Source: Arenicola marina
Lineage: Eukaryota > Annelida > Polychaeta > Arenicolidae
Assembly: GCA_964019135.1 (NCBI GenBank)
Contig: OZ025248.1
Span: 53,685,670-53,749,669, forward strand
Length of the DNA: 64,000 bases
Direction of reading: 5' to 3'
Part shown: positions 45,394 to 57,600 of the stretch, one piece after another
Position numbering within the stretch: position 1 is the first letter of the stretch
How the letters are laid out: each line of letters begins with the position of its first letter
Notes under the pieces: generated by a model
What the model saw: the letters and a program-made list of their open reading frames with translations, nothing else
Database searches by the model: none
What the model was told of the DNA's origin: nothing
Translations under genes and position numbers: made by a program

Positions 45394-46779
45394 TGTCTTG
45401 ATCGTGGCCGGCTTTTAAAATCTCTCCGCGTCTTTTTACTTTAGTCACTTTCAGAAAGCAAGCGAGCAAAACACGAGTGACAATAGTTTGATTCCGAATC
45501 TGGTATGAAAAGAATACTAAAGTAGTTGTTGCAGAAGTGCAAGGAGTTTTAGTGTTGTAACCATTTCGTTTCGTTAATTAATGTAAGTCTGACCAAAGAG
45601 GGTTTTCTTCAAAGTCCTCGACAACATACTTCCAATGGTGAAGAATGAACGCTCAAGACTCTATTGTGTCTATTAAAAATGATAATACAGCCACAGCGTT
45701 TGATAAAGATGACAAATAATTACGTATAAAGTCGGGCAACTGTTTGCCATGATCCATGGTTTAGGTGATATCATACTTACCCAACGACTTATCCATCCTT
45801 ACCACAAGATCCCATCTCTTGATTTTTTTTCATCACAAAGTCACGCACAAATAATCATTAAAAGGTAATGTATAGAAGTTATTGTGACTACTAAGCATCA
45901 CTTACTGCCTAGTTCTAAAGATATGGCAATTTCTCAGGGCACGTCACACATTCTACTGCAAGTGTGCGATTCTCTGGTATTCTAAGCAACTGTCCATAAT
46001 CGCTTTTTGGCGAAACGACATCATAACGCAAACATGTATGTGACCTCCGGTATCCAACATGGCGGCAGCCCACCGCCATTCGCGTTGAACAAATCGACAA
46101 AACATTTATTTTCCATTTTGACGAAGATTGAAGACATTAGAATCCTAACCAGCTTGATCATAAACTTGACGTAAGTTTTTTTTTGTAGCATTTAACCGTT
46201 TCACGAAAGTGTTATTTCGCTATCAAGGCAGAACTCTTGGGCCGAGCTGTAGCCTTATACGAATGGCGTGGGTGAGGGGTTTGTGAAAAGTGAATGGACG
46301 CCTTATCCACAGATTCAGCACCTGTGAATTCAGCACATTCAGCAGATTCTATTGAGACCATATTGAAGCATTATTTTAGTTGTCATGGTTAGGTCAATTG
46401 ACATAGTAATCAATCGACGAACTGACCTCCCTGACAATACGCCACATTTTAAAGATGTTTCAACCGTTTAGGTTACACACCAATGAGTCGCATACCCATG
46501 AGAACCAGGAGAATCCTCATTGTCAACCCCATGCTAGAAGCAAATCGGTCAGGTTTGTACATTTCTGCCATAGGAAATTATAGAGCAATTATCAAACTTC
46601 ATTATCAAGACAAGCAAACCATAGGTTCACTTGTTTAACGACATAAAAACCTACTAAACACATACATATGATATACGACCATATTTTAGGCTCTACTTTG
46701 CTACGCACGACCTGTAGACATGTTGGTGTGTAACCTTGCCTTTCAAATGCCGAGCGATCCAACATGCAAGGTAACAGTC
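45394..46779. other. Unique sequence, no gene recognised
   Basis: AT-rich intergenic-looking DNA. AACATGGCGGC at 46056-46066 matches the YY1-type motif often seen at animal promoters, but I see no associated gene. A minus-strand frame at 45915-46100 is not recognisable. Confidence 0.4.
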
Positions 46780-49700
46780 TGGTTGGACCTGACTAGCGGT
46801 GCCGTGAGGTCGGAGCGGCCTGCTTGGACCTCACTAGCGGTGCCGGGATGTCGGAGCGGCCGGGTTGGACCTAACTAGCGGTGCCGGGAGGTCGGAGCGG
46901 CCTGGTTGGACCTGACTAGCGGTGCCGGGAGGTCAGAGCGGCCTGGTTGGACCTGACTAGCGGTGCCGGGAGGTCGAAGCGGCCTGGTTGGACCTGACTA
47001 GCGGTGCCGGGATGTCGGAGCAGCCGGGTTGGACCTAACTAGCGGTGCCGGGAGGTCGGAGCGGCCTGGTTGGACCTGACTAGCGGTGCCGGGAGGTCGG
47101 AGCGGCCTGATTGGACCTGACTAGCGGTGCCGGGTGGTCGGAGCGGCCTGGTTGGACCTGACTAGCGGTGCCGGGAGGTCAGAGCGGCCTGGTTGGACCT
47201 GACTAGCGGTGCCGGGAGGTCGGAGCGGCCTGGTTGGACCTGACTAGCGGTGCCGGGAGGTCGGAGCGGCCTGGTTGGACCTGACTAGCGGTGTCGGGAA
47301 GTTAGAGCGGCCTGGTTGGACCTGCCTAACGGTGCAGGGAGGTGGGATGGACGTGACTAGCGGTGCATTGAGGTGGGGTGGATCTGACTAACGGTGCCGG
47401 GAGGCCGGAGCGGCCTGGTTGGACCTGACTAGCGGTGCCGGGAAGTCGGAGCGTTTGGGTTGGACCTCACTAACGGTGTAGGGAGGTCGGAGCTGCCTTG
47501 TTGGACCTGACTAGCGGTGCAGGGAGGTCGGAGCGGCCTGGTTGGACCTGACTAGCGGTGCCGGGAAGTCGGAGCGGCCTGGTTGGACCTGGCTAGCGGT
47601 GCCGGGAGGTCGGAGCATTTGGGTTGGACCTCACTAACGGTGCAGGGAGGTCGGAGGGGCCTGGCTGGACCTGACTAGCGGTGCCGGGAGGCCGGAGCGG
47701 CCTGGTTGGACCTGACTAGCGGTGCCGGGTGGTCGGAGCGGCCTGCTTGGACCTCACTAGCGGTGCTGGGAGGTCGGAGTGGCCTGGTTGGACCTGACTA
47801 GCGGTGCCGGGATGTCGGAGCGGCCAGGTTGGACCTGACTAGCGGTGCCGGGAGGCCGGAGCGGCCTGGTTGGACCTGACTAGCGGTGCCGGGAGGTCGG
47901 AGCGGCCTGGTTGGACCTGACTAGCGGTGCCGGGAGGTCAGAGCGGCCTGGTTGGACCTCACTAGCGGTGCTGGGAGGTCGGAGCGGCCTGGTTGGACCT
48001 GACTAGCGGTGCCGGGATGTCGGAGCGGCCGGGTTGGACCTAACTAGCGGTGCCGGGAGGTCGGAGCGGCCTGCTTGGACCTGACTAGCGGTGCCGAGTG
48101 GTCGGAGCGGCCTGGTTGGACCTGACTAGCGGTGCCGGGAGGTCAGAGCGGCCTGGTTGGACCTGACTAGCGGTGCCGGGAGGTCGAAGCGGCCTGGTTG
48201 GACCTGCCTAGCGGTGCAGGGAGGTGGGATGGACGTGACTAGCGGTGCATTGAGGTGGGGTGGATCTGACTAGCGGAGCCGGGAGGCCGGAGCGGCCTGG
48301 TTGGACCTGACTAGCGGTGCCGGGAGGTCGGAGCGTTTGGGTTGGACCTCACTAACGGTGTAGGGAGGTCGGAGCTGCATTGTTGGACCTGACTAGCGGT
48401 GCAGGGAGGTCGGAGCGGCCTGGTTGGACCTGGCTAGCGGTGCCGGGAGGTCGGAGCGTTTGGGTTGGACCTCACTAACGGTGTAGGGAGGTCGGAGCTG
48501 CATTGTTGGACCTGACTAGCGGTGCAGGGAGGTCGGAGCGGCCTGGTTGGACCTGACTAGCGGTGCCGGGAGGTCGGAGCGGCCTGGTTGGACCTGGCTA
48601 GCGGTGCCGGGAGGTCGGAGCGTTTGGGTTGGACCTCACTAACGGTGCAGGGAGGTCGGAGGGGCCTGGCTGGACCTGACTAGCGGTGCCGGGAGGCCGG
48701 AGCGGCCTTGTTGGACCTGACTAGCGGTGCCGTGAGGTCGGAGCGGCCTGCTTGGACCTCACTAGTGGTGCTGGGAGGTCGGAGCGGCCTGGTTGGACCT
48801 GACTAGCGGTGCCGGGATGTCGGAGCGGCCGGGTTGGACCTAACTAGCGGTGCCGGGAGGTCGGAGCGGCCTGGTTGGACCTGACTAGCGGTGCCGGGTG
48901 GTCGGAGCGGCCTGGTTGGACCTGACTAGCGGTGCCGGGAGGTCGGAGCGGCCTGGTTGGACCTGACTAGCGGTGCCGGGAGGTCGGAGCGGCCTGGTTG
49001 GACCTGACTAGCGGTGCCGGGAGGTCGGAGCGGCCTGGTTGGACCTGACTAGCGGTGTCGGGAAGTTAGAGCGGCCTGGTTGGACCTGCCTAGCGGTGCA
49101 GGGAGGTGGGATGGACGTGACTAGCGGTGCAGGGAGGTGGGGTGGATCTGAGTAGCGGTGCCGGGAGGTCGGAGCGGCCTGGTTGGACCTGACTAGCGGT
49201 GTCGGGAAGTTAGAGCGGCCTGGTTGGACCTGCCTAGCGGTGCAGGGAGGTGGGATGGACGTGACTAGCGGTGCAGGGAGGTGGGGTGGATCTGACTAGC
49301 GGTGCCGGGAGGTCGGAGCGGCCTGGTTGGACCTGACTAGCGGTGCCGGGAGGTCGGAGCGGCCTGGTTGGACCTGACTAGCGGTGTCAGGAAGTTAGAG
49401 CGGCCTGGTTGGACCTGCCTAGCGGTGCAGGGAGGTGGGATGGACGTGACTAGCGGTGCAGGGAGGTGGGGTGGATCTGACTAACTGTGCCGGGAGGCCG
49501 GAGCGGCCTGGTTGGACCTGACTAGCGGTGCCGGGAGGTCGGAGCGTTTGGGTTGGACCTCACTAACGGTGTAGGGAGGACGGAGCGGCCTGGTTGGACC
49601 TGACTAGCGGTGCCGGGAGGCCGGAGCGGCCTGGTTGGACCTGACTAGCGGTGCCGGGAGGTCGGAGCGGCCTGGTTGGACCTGACTAGCGGTGCCGGGA

Positions 49701-50513
49701 TGTCGAAGCGGCCTGGTTGGACCCGACTAGCGGTGCCGGGAGGCCGGAGCGGCCTGGTTGGACCTGACTAGCGGTGCCGGGAGGCCGGAGCGGCCTGGTT
49801 GGACCTGACTACCGGTGCCGGAAGGTCGGAGCGGCCTGGTTGGACCTGACTAGCGGTACTGGGAGGCCGGATGGACCGGACTAGCAGTGTGGGGAGGTCG
49901 GATGAACATGACTAGCGGTGCCCGGAGGTCGGAGCGTTTGGGTTGGACCTCACTAACGGTGTAGGGAGGTCGGAGCGGCCCGGTTGGACCTGACTAGCGG
50001 TGCCGGGAGGCTGGAGCGGCCTGGTTGGACCTGACTAGCGGTGGCGGGAGGTCGGAGCGGCCTGGTTGGACCTGACTAGCGGTGCCGGGAGGTCGGAGCG
50101 GCCTGGTTTGAACTGACTAGCGGTGCTGGGAGGTCGGAGCAGCCTGGTTGGACCTGACTAGCGGTGCCGGGAGGTCGGAGCGGCCTGGCTGGACCTGACT
50201 AGCGGTGCCGGGAGGCCGGAGCGGCCTGGTTGGACCTGACTAGCGGTGGCGGGAAGTCGGAGCGGCCTGGCTGGACCTGACTAGCGGTGCCAGGAGGTCG
50301 GAGCGGCCTGGTTGGACCTGACTAGCGGAGCCGGGAGGCCGGAGCGGCCTGCTTGGACCTGACTAGCGGTGTCGGGAGGTCGGAGCGGCCTGGTTGGACC
50401 TGACTAGCGGTGCCGGGAAGTCGGAGCGGCCTGGTTGGACCTGACTAGCGGTGCCGGGAAGTCGGAGCGGCCTGGTTGGACCTGACTAGCGGTGCCGGGA
50501 GGTCCGAGCGGGC
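46780..50513. repeat. Minisatellite D, 41-bp unit, 3.7 kb
   Basis: About 90 copies of a 41-bp GC-rich unit made of CTGACTAGCGGTGCCGGGAG and GTCGGAGCGGCCTGGTTGGAC. Shorter variant units with GGTGGGATGGACGTGACTAG form a recurring multi-unit block (near 47335, 48225, 49100, 49250 and 49430). A donor-like word, CAAG|GTAACAG, stands immediately before the first unit. Confidence 0.95.
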
Positions 50514-52266
50514 CGGTAAAGAGGGGGCAGATTGTCGCAGTCGTGGAATGACAGGTGGCAGAGTTGAACTGTCGTGCTGTTCGCAGCTTGCTGAAAATGA
50601 CCCACTGTCGCCCGTTGGGGGCGCCGAGACCAAATTACACGTCACCTGCCATCTTGTTAACTTGTTAAATGGCCACTGAGTAGGGGTCTGCGGTAAGGTG
50701 ACACCCCGGGCTGCCCCTGTTCCCCTCACGGCTCGCCACCGTCACACTCCAAGCCGTGGGGACTGGGGATGATTGAAAGTCACTGGCTTGTACATGGTGT
50801 GTGCCACAGGCACAGAAATTACTCTTTCTGGCCCCTTGTATCTATCTGCATGCCGCGTGTTTAATACATGTAACCTGGCTCCTTCATATTGATAAGTCAG
50901 CTTTGTTCGCAGCATCATATGAATAATCCATAAATACAATGGGAATAGGTATATACACAGCAGTTTGGGGGCTTAAGGCAGTGGTGCCAGCATTTTACTT
51001 TACTTCACGTTAATTTCAGCAAACAATCAGAAAGATGTTTCAATTATAAGTTATTGCTGTTAGAGCAGTGTGCCTTTGAATCTAACAGCGACACTTTCCG
51101 CAATAGGGTTCAAGCTGCAGTTGACGTCCTCTACAAGTGTCACCCCCCCCCCCCCCACTCCCCCACGCTCACTTTCCCCTATCCCTCTGCAGGCACCCCC
51201 CCCCCCCCTCTCCCGCCCCACGCCTTACTGCATGCTGTCCCATTCTCTGTCTTTCAAGGTTGATATTACCAGTTTCGGCGTTTTACAAAAGAAGCGACTA
51301 GTTTGTTAAACCCAGATTTTCTTCTTAACCTGTTACACTCTTGGGTGAGCAATTCTCTCGCCTTTGAAGAGGCATGATTCACGGTCTATTTTGTCGGTGG
51401 TGACACGGTGAGGGACCTTCCATTGCCCGCTGGGGCCGGTACCGTGTAAGCCGCTCAAGTGGGCGGGCCTCAGGGAGACCAAGGGGGGAAGGGGGGAGGG
51501 GGAGGGGGTCGGTAGGGGTGGAAGTGGCGGGCCTTGAACCCCCTCCGCCTCTCAAGCAAAGGTGTCGAGGAGAGCCCTTTAATTGTAAGGTAATGGACTT
51601 CTTTTCACAGTGTCAAATTCTAGTCACTTAGCTATGGACGGACAAGTTCAACAGGGAGTCACAAGCCCTACTCGTCGCTCGACTATCAGGCTGGGAGCTT
51701 TCACCTGTGTGACGACTTACCTGGCTGTGAGGGTGGGTTGGGGGGGGGGGGTGCTTTGGCCGCTGGGTGTCAACTGGCGTGTATCAGTAAGGCACTGAGT
51801 ACCCCCGGCCCGCACGAGACAGGAGTTCGGGCTGCCGTGCTCTACTCAAGGGTTATAATCCCCTGAGTCAACCTCTACCCAACCAATACCGAACCGGGGT
51901 GTCTACTCAACACATTGAATTGAGAAGTGAATCCCCTGTATACGGTATAGTAGCAGCATGACTGTTCCACTTCACTGCTTGCTGCTATGAAAACCTGTCT
52001 TCGCCCTCTTAGGCTTTAGTTGACACTAGCAGAGGACTACAGAGTCAGGGAAAATAAATGAAAACACCGTGATTGACATAAGCAGAATAGGTGAATTGGG
52101 AACTTTAATAATAATATTATTCATCAGAATGCTTGACATAATACTGAAGCGTTCAGTGTCTTATAGATTCATTTCTTGAATTTCTCCGTGTTGCAGATAG
52201 TAACTTTAGTGTCCTTAACTAAGTCAAAGTAGTTTAATAACTTCCCATCAAATAAGTTGAAATCCT
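50514..52266. other. Unique sequence with poly-C and poly-G runs, no gene recognised
   Basis: Contains homopolymer runs (C-runs near 51143 and 51200, G-runs near 51740). Short open frames on both strands lack recognisable protein features or good splice contexts. Confidence 0.4.
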
Positions 52267-52376
52267 CATCTCCATGGTGATGGTTACCGTGAGCGTGGAC
52301 ACGGTGCCTCATCTCCATGGTGATGGTTACCGTGGGCGTTGACACTGTGCCTCATCTCCATGGTGATGGCTACCGG
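52267..52376. repeat. Three-copy tandem repeat, 43-bp unit
   Basis: CATCTCCATGGTGATGG starts at 52267, 52310 and 52353, each followed by a TACCG-type stretch. The third copy is incomplete. Confidence 0.9.
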
Positions 52377-52661
52377 GTGGTACCGTGATGGTACCACCTC
52401 TTATTAGACAGTTAAACTTACAACATAATATCAATCTTCACTCATTCCTTGGCCCTGGTGGTACGTTGATCGCGTAGGTCGCGGGATCACCGTGGCGCCA
52501 CCTAGCGAGTGATATTTATATGTGACAATTTCTCCACCTTGCGGGCTTTTTTCTTCTCGATATCTCAATAGTAAGCAAATATAAATAAGAGCAAATAATA
52601 TTTAATACAAACAAATCAATCAGGATCAATCAATTGTTAGACGGATATCCTATGACCTAAA

Positions 52662-53180
52662 CTACGGGGAGCCCTAGCCCTGGTACATGCTTCTCTGACC
52701 ACGCCCGTAAACGGAGCTAGGGTGAGAGCCATGCCGCTGACACGGCCGAAAACAAGAAATCGGCAGAAATCGCGGACCGGTGGCTCAAGTTGAAGTTCAT
52801 AACAGAAAAAATATACAGTGCCTACCCGCCAATGTGCGCCACGACGTTCCTAAAGCTTTTTGGACTTTCGTCGCACTTTCATTTCTTTGCTTGCTAACGT
52901 ATTTTCTTGTAATCCGGGCGTAAGAAAATACGTTACCAAGCAAAGAAATGAAAGTGCGACGAAAGTCCAAAAAGCTTTAGGAACGTCGTGGCGCACATTG
53001 GCGGGTAGGCACTGTATATTTTTTCTGTTATGAACTTCAACTTGAGCCACCGGTCCGCGATTTCTGCCGATTTCTTGTTTTCGGCCGTGTCAGCGGCATG
53101 GCTCTCACCCTAGCCCCGTTTACGGGCGTGGTCAGAGAGACATGTACCAAGGCTAGGGGAGCCCCACCTGCTCCCCGTAG
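52662..53180. mobile_element. Large foldback palindrome (about 245-bp arms, 13-nt loop)
   Basis: The left arm (52662-52908) is nearly the exact reverse complement of the right arm (52922-53180) around a 13-nt centre. Outer edges read CTACGGGGAG and CTCCCCGTAG. The right arm has a few extra bases near its outer end, and single mismatches are scattered. The structure would form a long hairpin in DNA or RNA. It could be a foldback transposon or a recent inverted duplication. No target duplication was seen. The frame at 52850-53050 is a by-product. Confidence 0.85.
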
Positions 53181-54692
53181 CGTGAAGATGAGTTCTTTAA
53201 TATGTGCATTGCATCTCTCGCTTCCAATTTCGGAATAGAAGGAATATAGTTTGTCGTAGAGTCAATCTCAATTTCTCAAATTACTAAAACACTACATCCT
53301 TGAAAAGTAATCTACAGTTTCGACCATAGGATGACGCCATAACAGAATTTTAACATATAAAAATTTTTTTGTGAGAAGGGGGGGGGGGGGGGGCGGGGAT
53401 TTGAAACAAATGTGGTTGAACACTTTTTAATTCCCGTGAGAAACAATCCTCAATTTGGAAAGGTCGATGGAGATATTCAACCTCACGTTTTAAACAAATC
53501 GAGCCTGATGACAAATTATTTTGCATGCGATGTGATCAGTAAATAGCAACCTATGTATGGGAAAACAAATACGAATTGTTCACGCTAAGTTAATAATGCA
53601 ATGCCGCCAACTGCCTTCAGAGCTAAGTCCGCGCGGTCATCAGCAGAACTAGAGAAACACATCTGTGACTAGCCGAAATAACGACTGACGCGTAGAGGCG
53701 CCAAATAACAGCATGGAGGATTTTTTAAATCGGGGCAAAATTCACACATATAACGAGATTCTACCGTGGTCGGTACTTGGGCGGGGGAGAGTGAGCAAAA
53801 ACCTGTAATTCCCAACCACCCCCTTCTCCTCCCCCCCCCCCCTCCCCTCTCTTCCCCATCCCGTCTAATTTGCCCATCTTGCCCGGCTGTCCAGCAGATC
53901 ACGGGGAATGAGTGATGACACCAGCGCATCATGCAATTGAAATCTCCTCCCATATTAATCTCACGGCTGCGGCTCGGGACTTGTAGGACGTACGCTGTCA
54001 AATTGCCGGGTGTGGGCGCCGGCGACCGAGGGGTCGTCACAGCGGTACGAAACCGGCCATTAAACAGCAGACGGCTGTCCGATGTGATGGCGGCCAGGGC
54101 GGCTAAGGGGGCGGGAGGGGAGGGTGGGGTGCAGGGGGGGGGGGGGGGTGCCGGGAGGAGCGGCTGACGGCAACATGAGGGCGCGATTAAAGGCTCAGAG
54201 TTTGACCGGCGACCGGCGCCAACACGCTAAACAATGTGTTGTACCAGCGAGGACCGAGGGCCCATATGTCCGGGGTCAACACCGTGACCCCTGGGGGTGA
54301 CCACCACCCACCCCATCATCAACACCCCCACCCCTCACCCCCGAGGTCCGTCTGTCTTCCATGCCCTCCCCTATACCCCTCCAACCCACACCACTCTCAG
54401 ACCTCGCATAGACAGGGCACCACACCACACCACCCACACCTGCTGAAGCCCTACACCGCGTCCCACATCACCACACCTACCATACACCCCCCCCCCCCCG
54501 GCCACAGCCCAATCACACCATACACCGCGCCCCACACCGCCCTACCCACCATACACCACGCCCACACACCATCCCAACAACACCCCAACCACACCATACA
54601 CCACCCCACCCACACCCCAACCACACCATACACCCCAACCACACCATAGACCCCAATCACGCTCCACACCACCCCAGCCACCCTACGCCCCC
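53181..54692. other. Unique to low-complexity sequence, no gene recognised
   Basis: Includes a G-run at about 53376-53393, a second G-run near 54136 and a CACACC-type low-complexity stretch from 54300 to 54690. Open frames here reflect composition. Confidence 0.4.
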
Positions 54693-57600
54693 GTCCCGCC
54701 CCAGCCTCAACCTTACTTACTCAGCCATTTTCCTTATATCCCGCCCCCATCGCAGCCTCAACCTTACTTACTCAGCCGTGTTCCCTCCATCCCGCCCCCA
54801 TCCCGCCTCCATCCCAGCCTCAACCTTACTTACTCAGCCGTGTTCCTTATATCCCGCCCCCATCCCAGCCTCAACCTTACTTACTAAGCCGTGTTCTCTC
54901 CATCCCGCCCCCATCCCAGCCTCAACCTTACTTACTCAGCCGTGTTCTCTCCATCCCGCCCCCATCGCAGCCTCAACCTTACTTACTCAGCCGTGTTCTC
55001 TCCATCCCGCCCCCATCCCAGCCTCAACCTTACTTACTCAGCCGTGTTCCCTCCATCCCGCCCCCATCCCAGCCTCAACCTTACTTACTCAGCCGTTTTC
55101 CCTCATTCCCGCCCCATTCCAGCCTCAACCTTACTTACTCAGCCGTGTCCCCTCCATCCCGCTCCATTTCAGCCTCAACCTTACTTAGCCGTGTTCCCCC
55201 CATCCCGTCCCATCCCAGCCTCAACCTTACTTACTCAGCCGTGTTCTCTCCATCCCGCCCCATTCCAGCCTCAACCTTACTTAATCAGCCGTGTTCTCTC
55301 CATCCCGCCCCCATCCCAGCCTCAACCTTACTTACTCAGCCGTGTTCTCTCCATCTCGCCCCATCCCAGTCTCAACCTTACTTACTCAGCCGTGTTCTCT
55401 CCATCCCGCCCCCATCCCAGCCTCAACCTTACTCAGCCATGTTCCCTCTATCCCGCCCCCATCCCCCCCTCAACCTTACTCACTCCGCCGTGTTCCCTCC
55501 ATCCCGCCCCCATCCCAGCCTCAACCTTACTTACTCAGCCGTATTCCCTCCCCTCCGCCCCCATCCCATCCTCAACCTTACTCAGCCATGTTCCCTCTAT
55601 CCCGCCCCCATCCCACCCTCAACCTTACTCACTCCGCCGTGTTCCCTCCATCCCGCCCCATCCCCGCCTCCACCTTACTTACTCTGCCGTGTTCCCTCCA
55701 TCCCGCCCCACCCCAGCCTCAACCTTACTTACTTAGCCGTGCCCCCCCCCCCATCCCGCCCCATTCCAGCCTCAACCTTACTTACTCAGCCGTGTTCTCT
55801 CCATCCCGCCCCATTCCAGCCTCAACCTTACTTAATCAGCCGTGTTCTCTCCATCCCGCCCCCATCCCAGCCTCAACCTTACTTACTCAGCCGTGTTCTC
55901 TCCATCTCGCCCCATCCCAGTCTCAACCTTACTTACTCAGCCGTGTTCTCTCCATCCCGCCCCCATCCCAGCCTCAACCTTACTCAGCCATGTTCCCTCT
56001 ATCCCGCCCCCATCCCCCCCTCAACCTTACTCACTCCGCCGTGTTCCCTCCATCCCGCCCCCATCCCAGCCTCAACCTTACTTACTCAGCCGTATTCCCT
56101 CCCCTCCGCCCCCATCCCATCCTCAACCTTACTCAGCCATGTTCCCTCTATCCCGCCCCCATCCCACCCTCAACCTTACTCACTCCGCCGTGTTCCCTCC
56201 ATCCCGCCCCATCCCCGCCTCCACCTTACTTACTCTGCCGTGTTCCCTCCATCCCGCCCCACCCCAGCCTCAACCTTACTTACTTAGCCGTGCCCCCCCC
56301 CCATCCCGCCCCATCCCAGCCTCAACCTTACTCAGCCATGTTCCCTCTATCCCGCCCCCATCCCCCCCTCAACCTTACTCACTCCGCCGTGTTCCCTCCA
56401 TCCCGCCCCCATCCCAGCCTCAACCTTACTTACTCAGCCGTATTCCCTCCCCTCCGCCCCCATCCCATCCTCAACCTTACTCAGCCATGTTCCCTCTATC
56501 CCGCCCCCATCCCACCCTCAACCTTACTCACTCCGCCGTGTTCCCTCCATCCCGCCCCATCCCCGCCTCCACCTTACTTACTCTGCCGTGTTCCCTCCAT
56601 CCCGCCCCACCCCAGCCTCAACCTTACTTACTTAGCCGTGCCCCCCCCCCCATCCCGCCCCATTCCAGCCTCAACCTTACTTACTCAGCCGTATTCCCTC
56701 TATCCCGCCCCATCCCCGCCTCCACCTTACTTACTAAGCCGTATTCCCTCCCCTCCGCCCCCATCCCAGCCTCAACCTTACTTACTCAGCCGTGTTCCTT
56801 CCATCCCGCCCCCATCGCAGCCTCAACCTTACTTACTCAGCCGTGTTCCCTCCACCCCGCCCCCATCGCAGCCTCAACCTTACTTACTCAGCCGTGTTCC
56901 CTCCATCCCGCCCCCATCCCAGCCTCAACCTTACTTACTCAACCGTGTACCCTCCATCCCGCCCCCATCCCAGCCTCAACCTTACTTACTCAGCCGTGTT
57001 CCCTCCTTCCCGCCCCACCCCAGCCTCAACCTTACTTACTTAGCCGGCCCCCCCCCCCCCCATCCCGCCCCATTCCAGCCTCAACCTTACTTAGCCGTGT
57101 TCCCCCCATCCCGCCCCATCCCAGCCTCAACCTTGCTTACTCAGCCGTGTTCTCTCCATCCCCCCCCATCCTAGCCTCAACCTTACTTACTCAGCCGTGT
57201 TCCCCCCATCCCGCCCCATCCCAGTCTCAACCTTACTTACTCAGCCGTGTTCCCTCCTTCCCGCCCCACCCCAGCCTCAACATTACTTACTTAGCCGTGC
57301 CCCCCCCCATCCCGCCCCCATCCCAGCCTCAACCTTACTTACTCAGTCGTGTTTTCTCCATCCCGCCCCCATCCCAGCCTCAACCTTACTCAGCCATGTT
57401 CCCTCTATCCCGCCCCCATCCCAGCCTCAACCTTACTTACTCAGCCGTGTTCCCTCCTTCCCGCCCCACCCCAGCCTCAACCTTACTTACTTAGCCGTGC
57501 CCCCCCCCCATCCCGCCCCCATCCCAGCCTCAACCTTACTTACTCAGCCGTATTCCCTCCCCTCCGCCCCCATCCCAGCCTCAACCTTACTCAGCCATGT

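Noticed and set aside
42606-45469. Minus-strand open frames of 946, 644 and 575 codons
   Set aside because: The 29-bp unit cycles through all three frames without stops. The 29-residue period (LSLLSGLPTGFRFSPD-like) is only three DNA units, and several frames are open at once.
45915-46100. Minus-strand 61-codon frame near a YY1-like motif
   Set aside because: Short, no family resemblance and no splice or promoter support beyond one motif.
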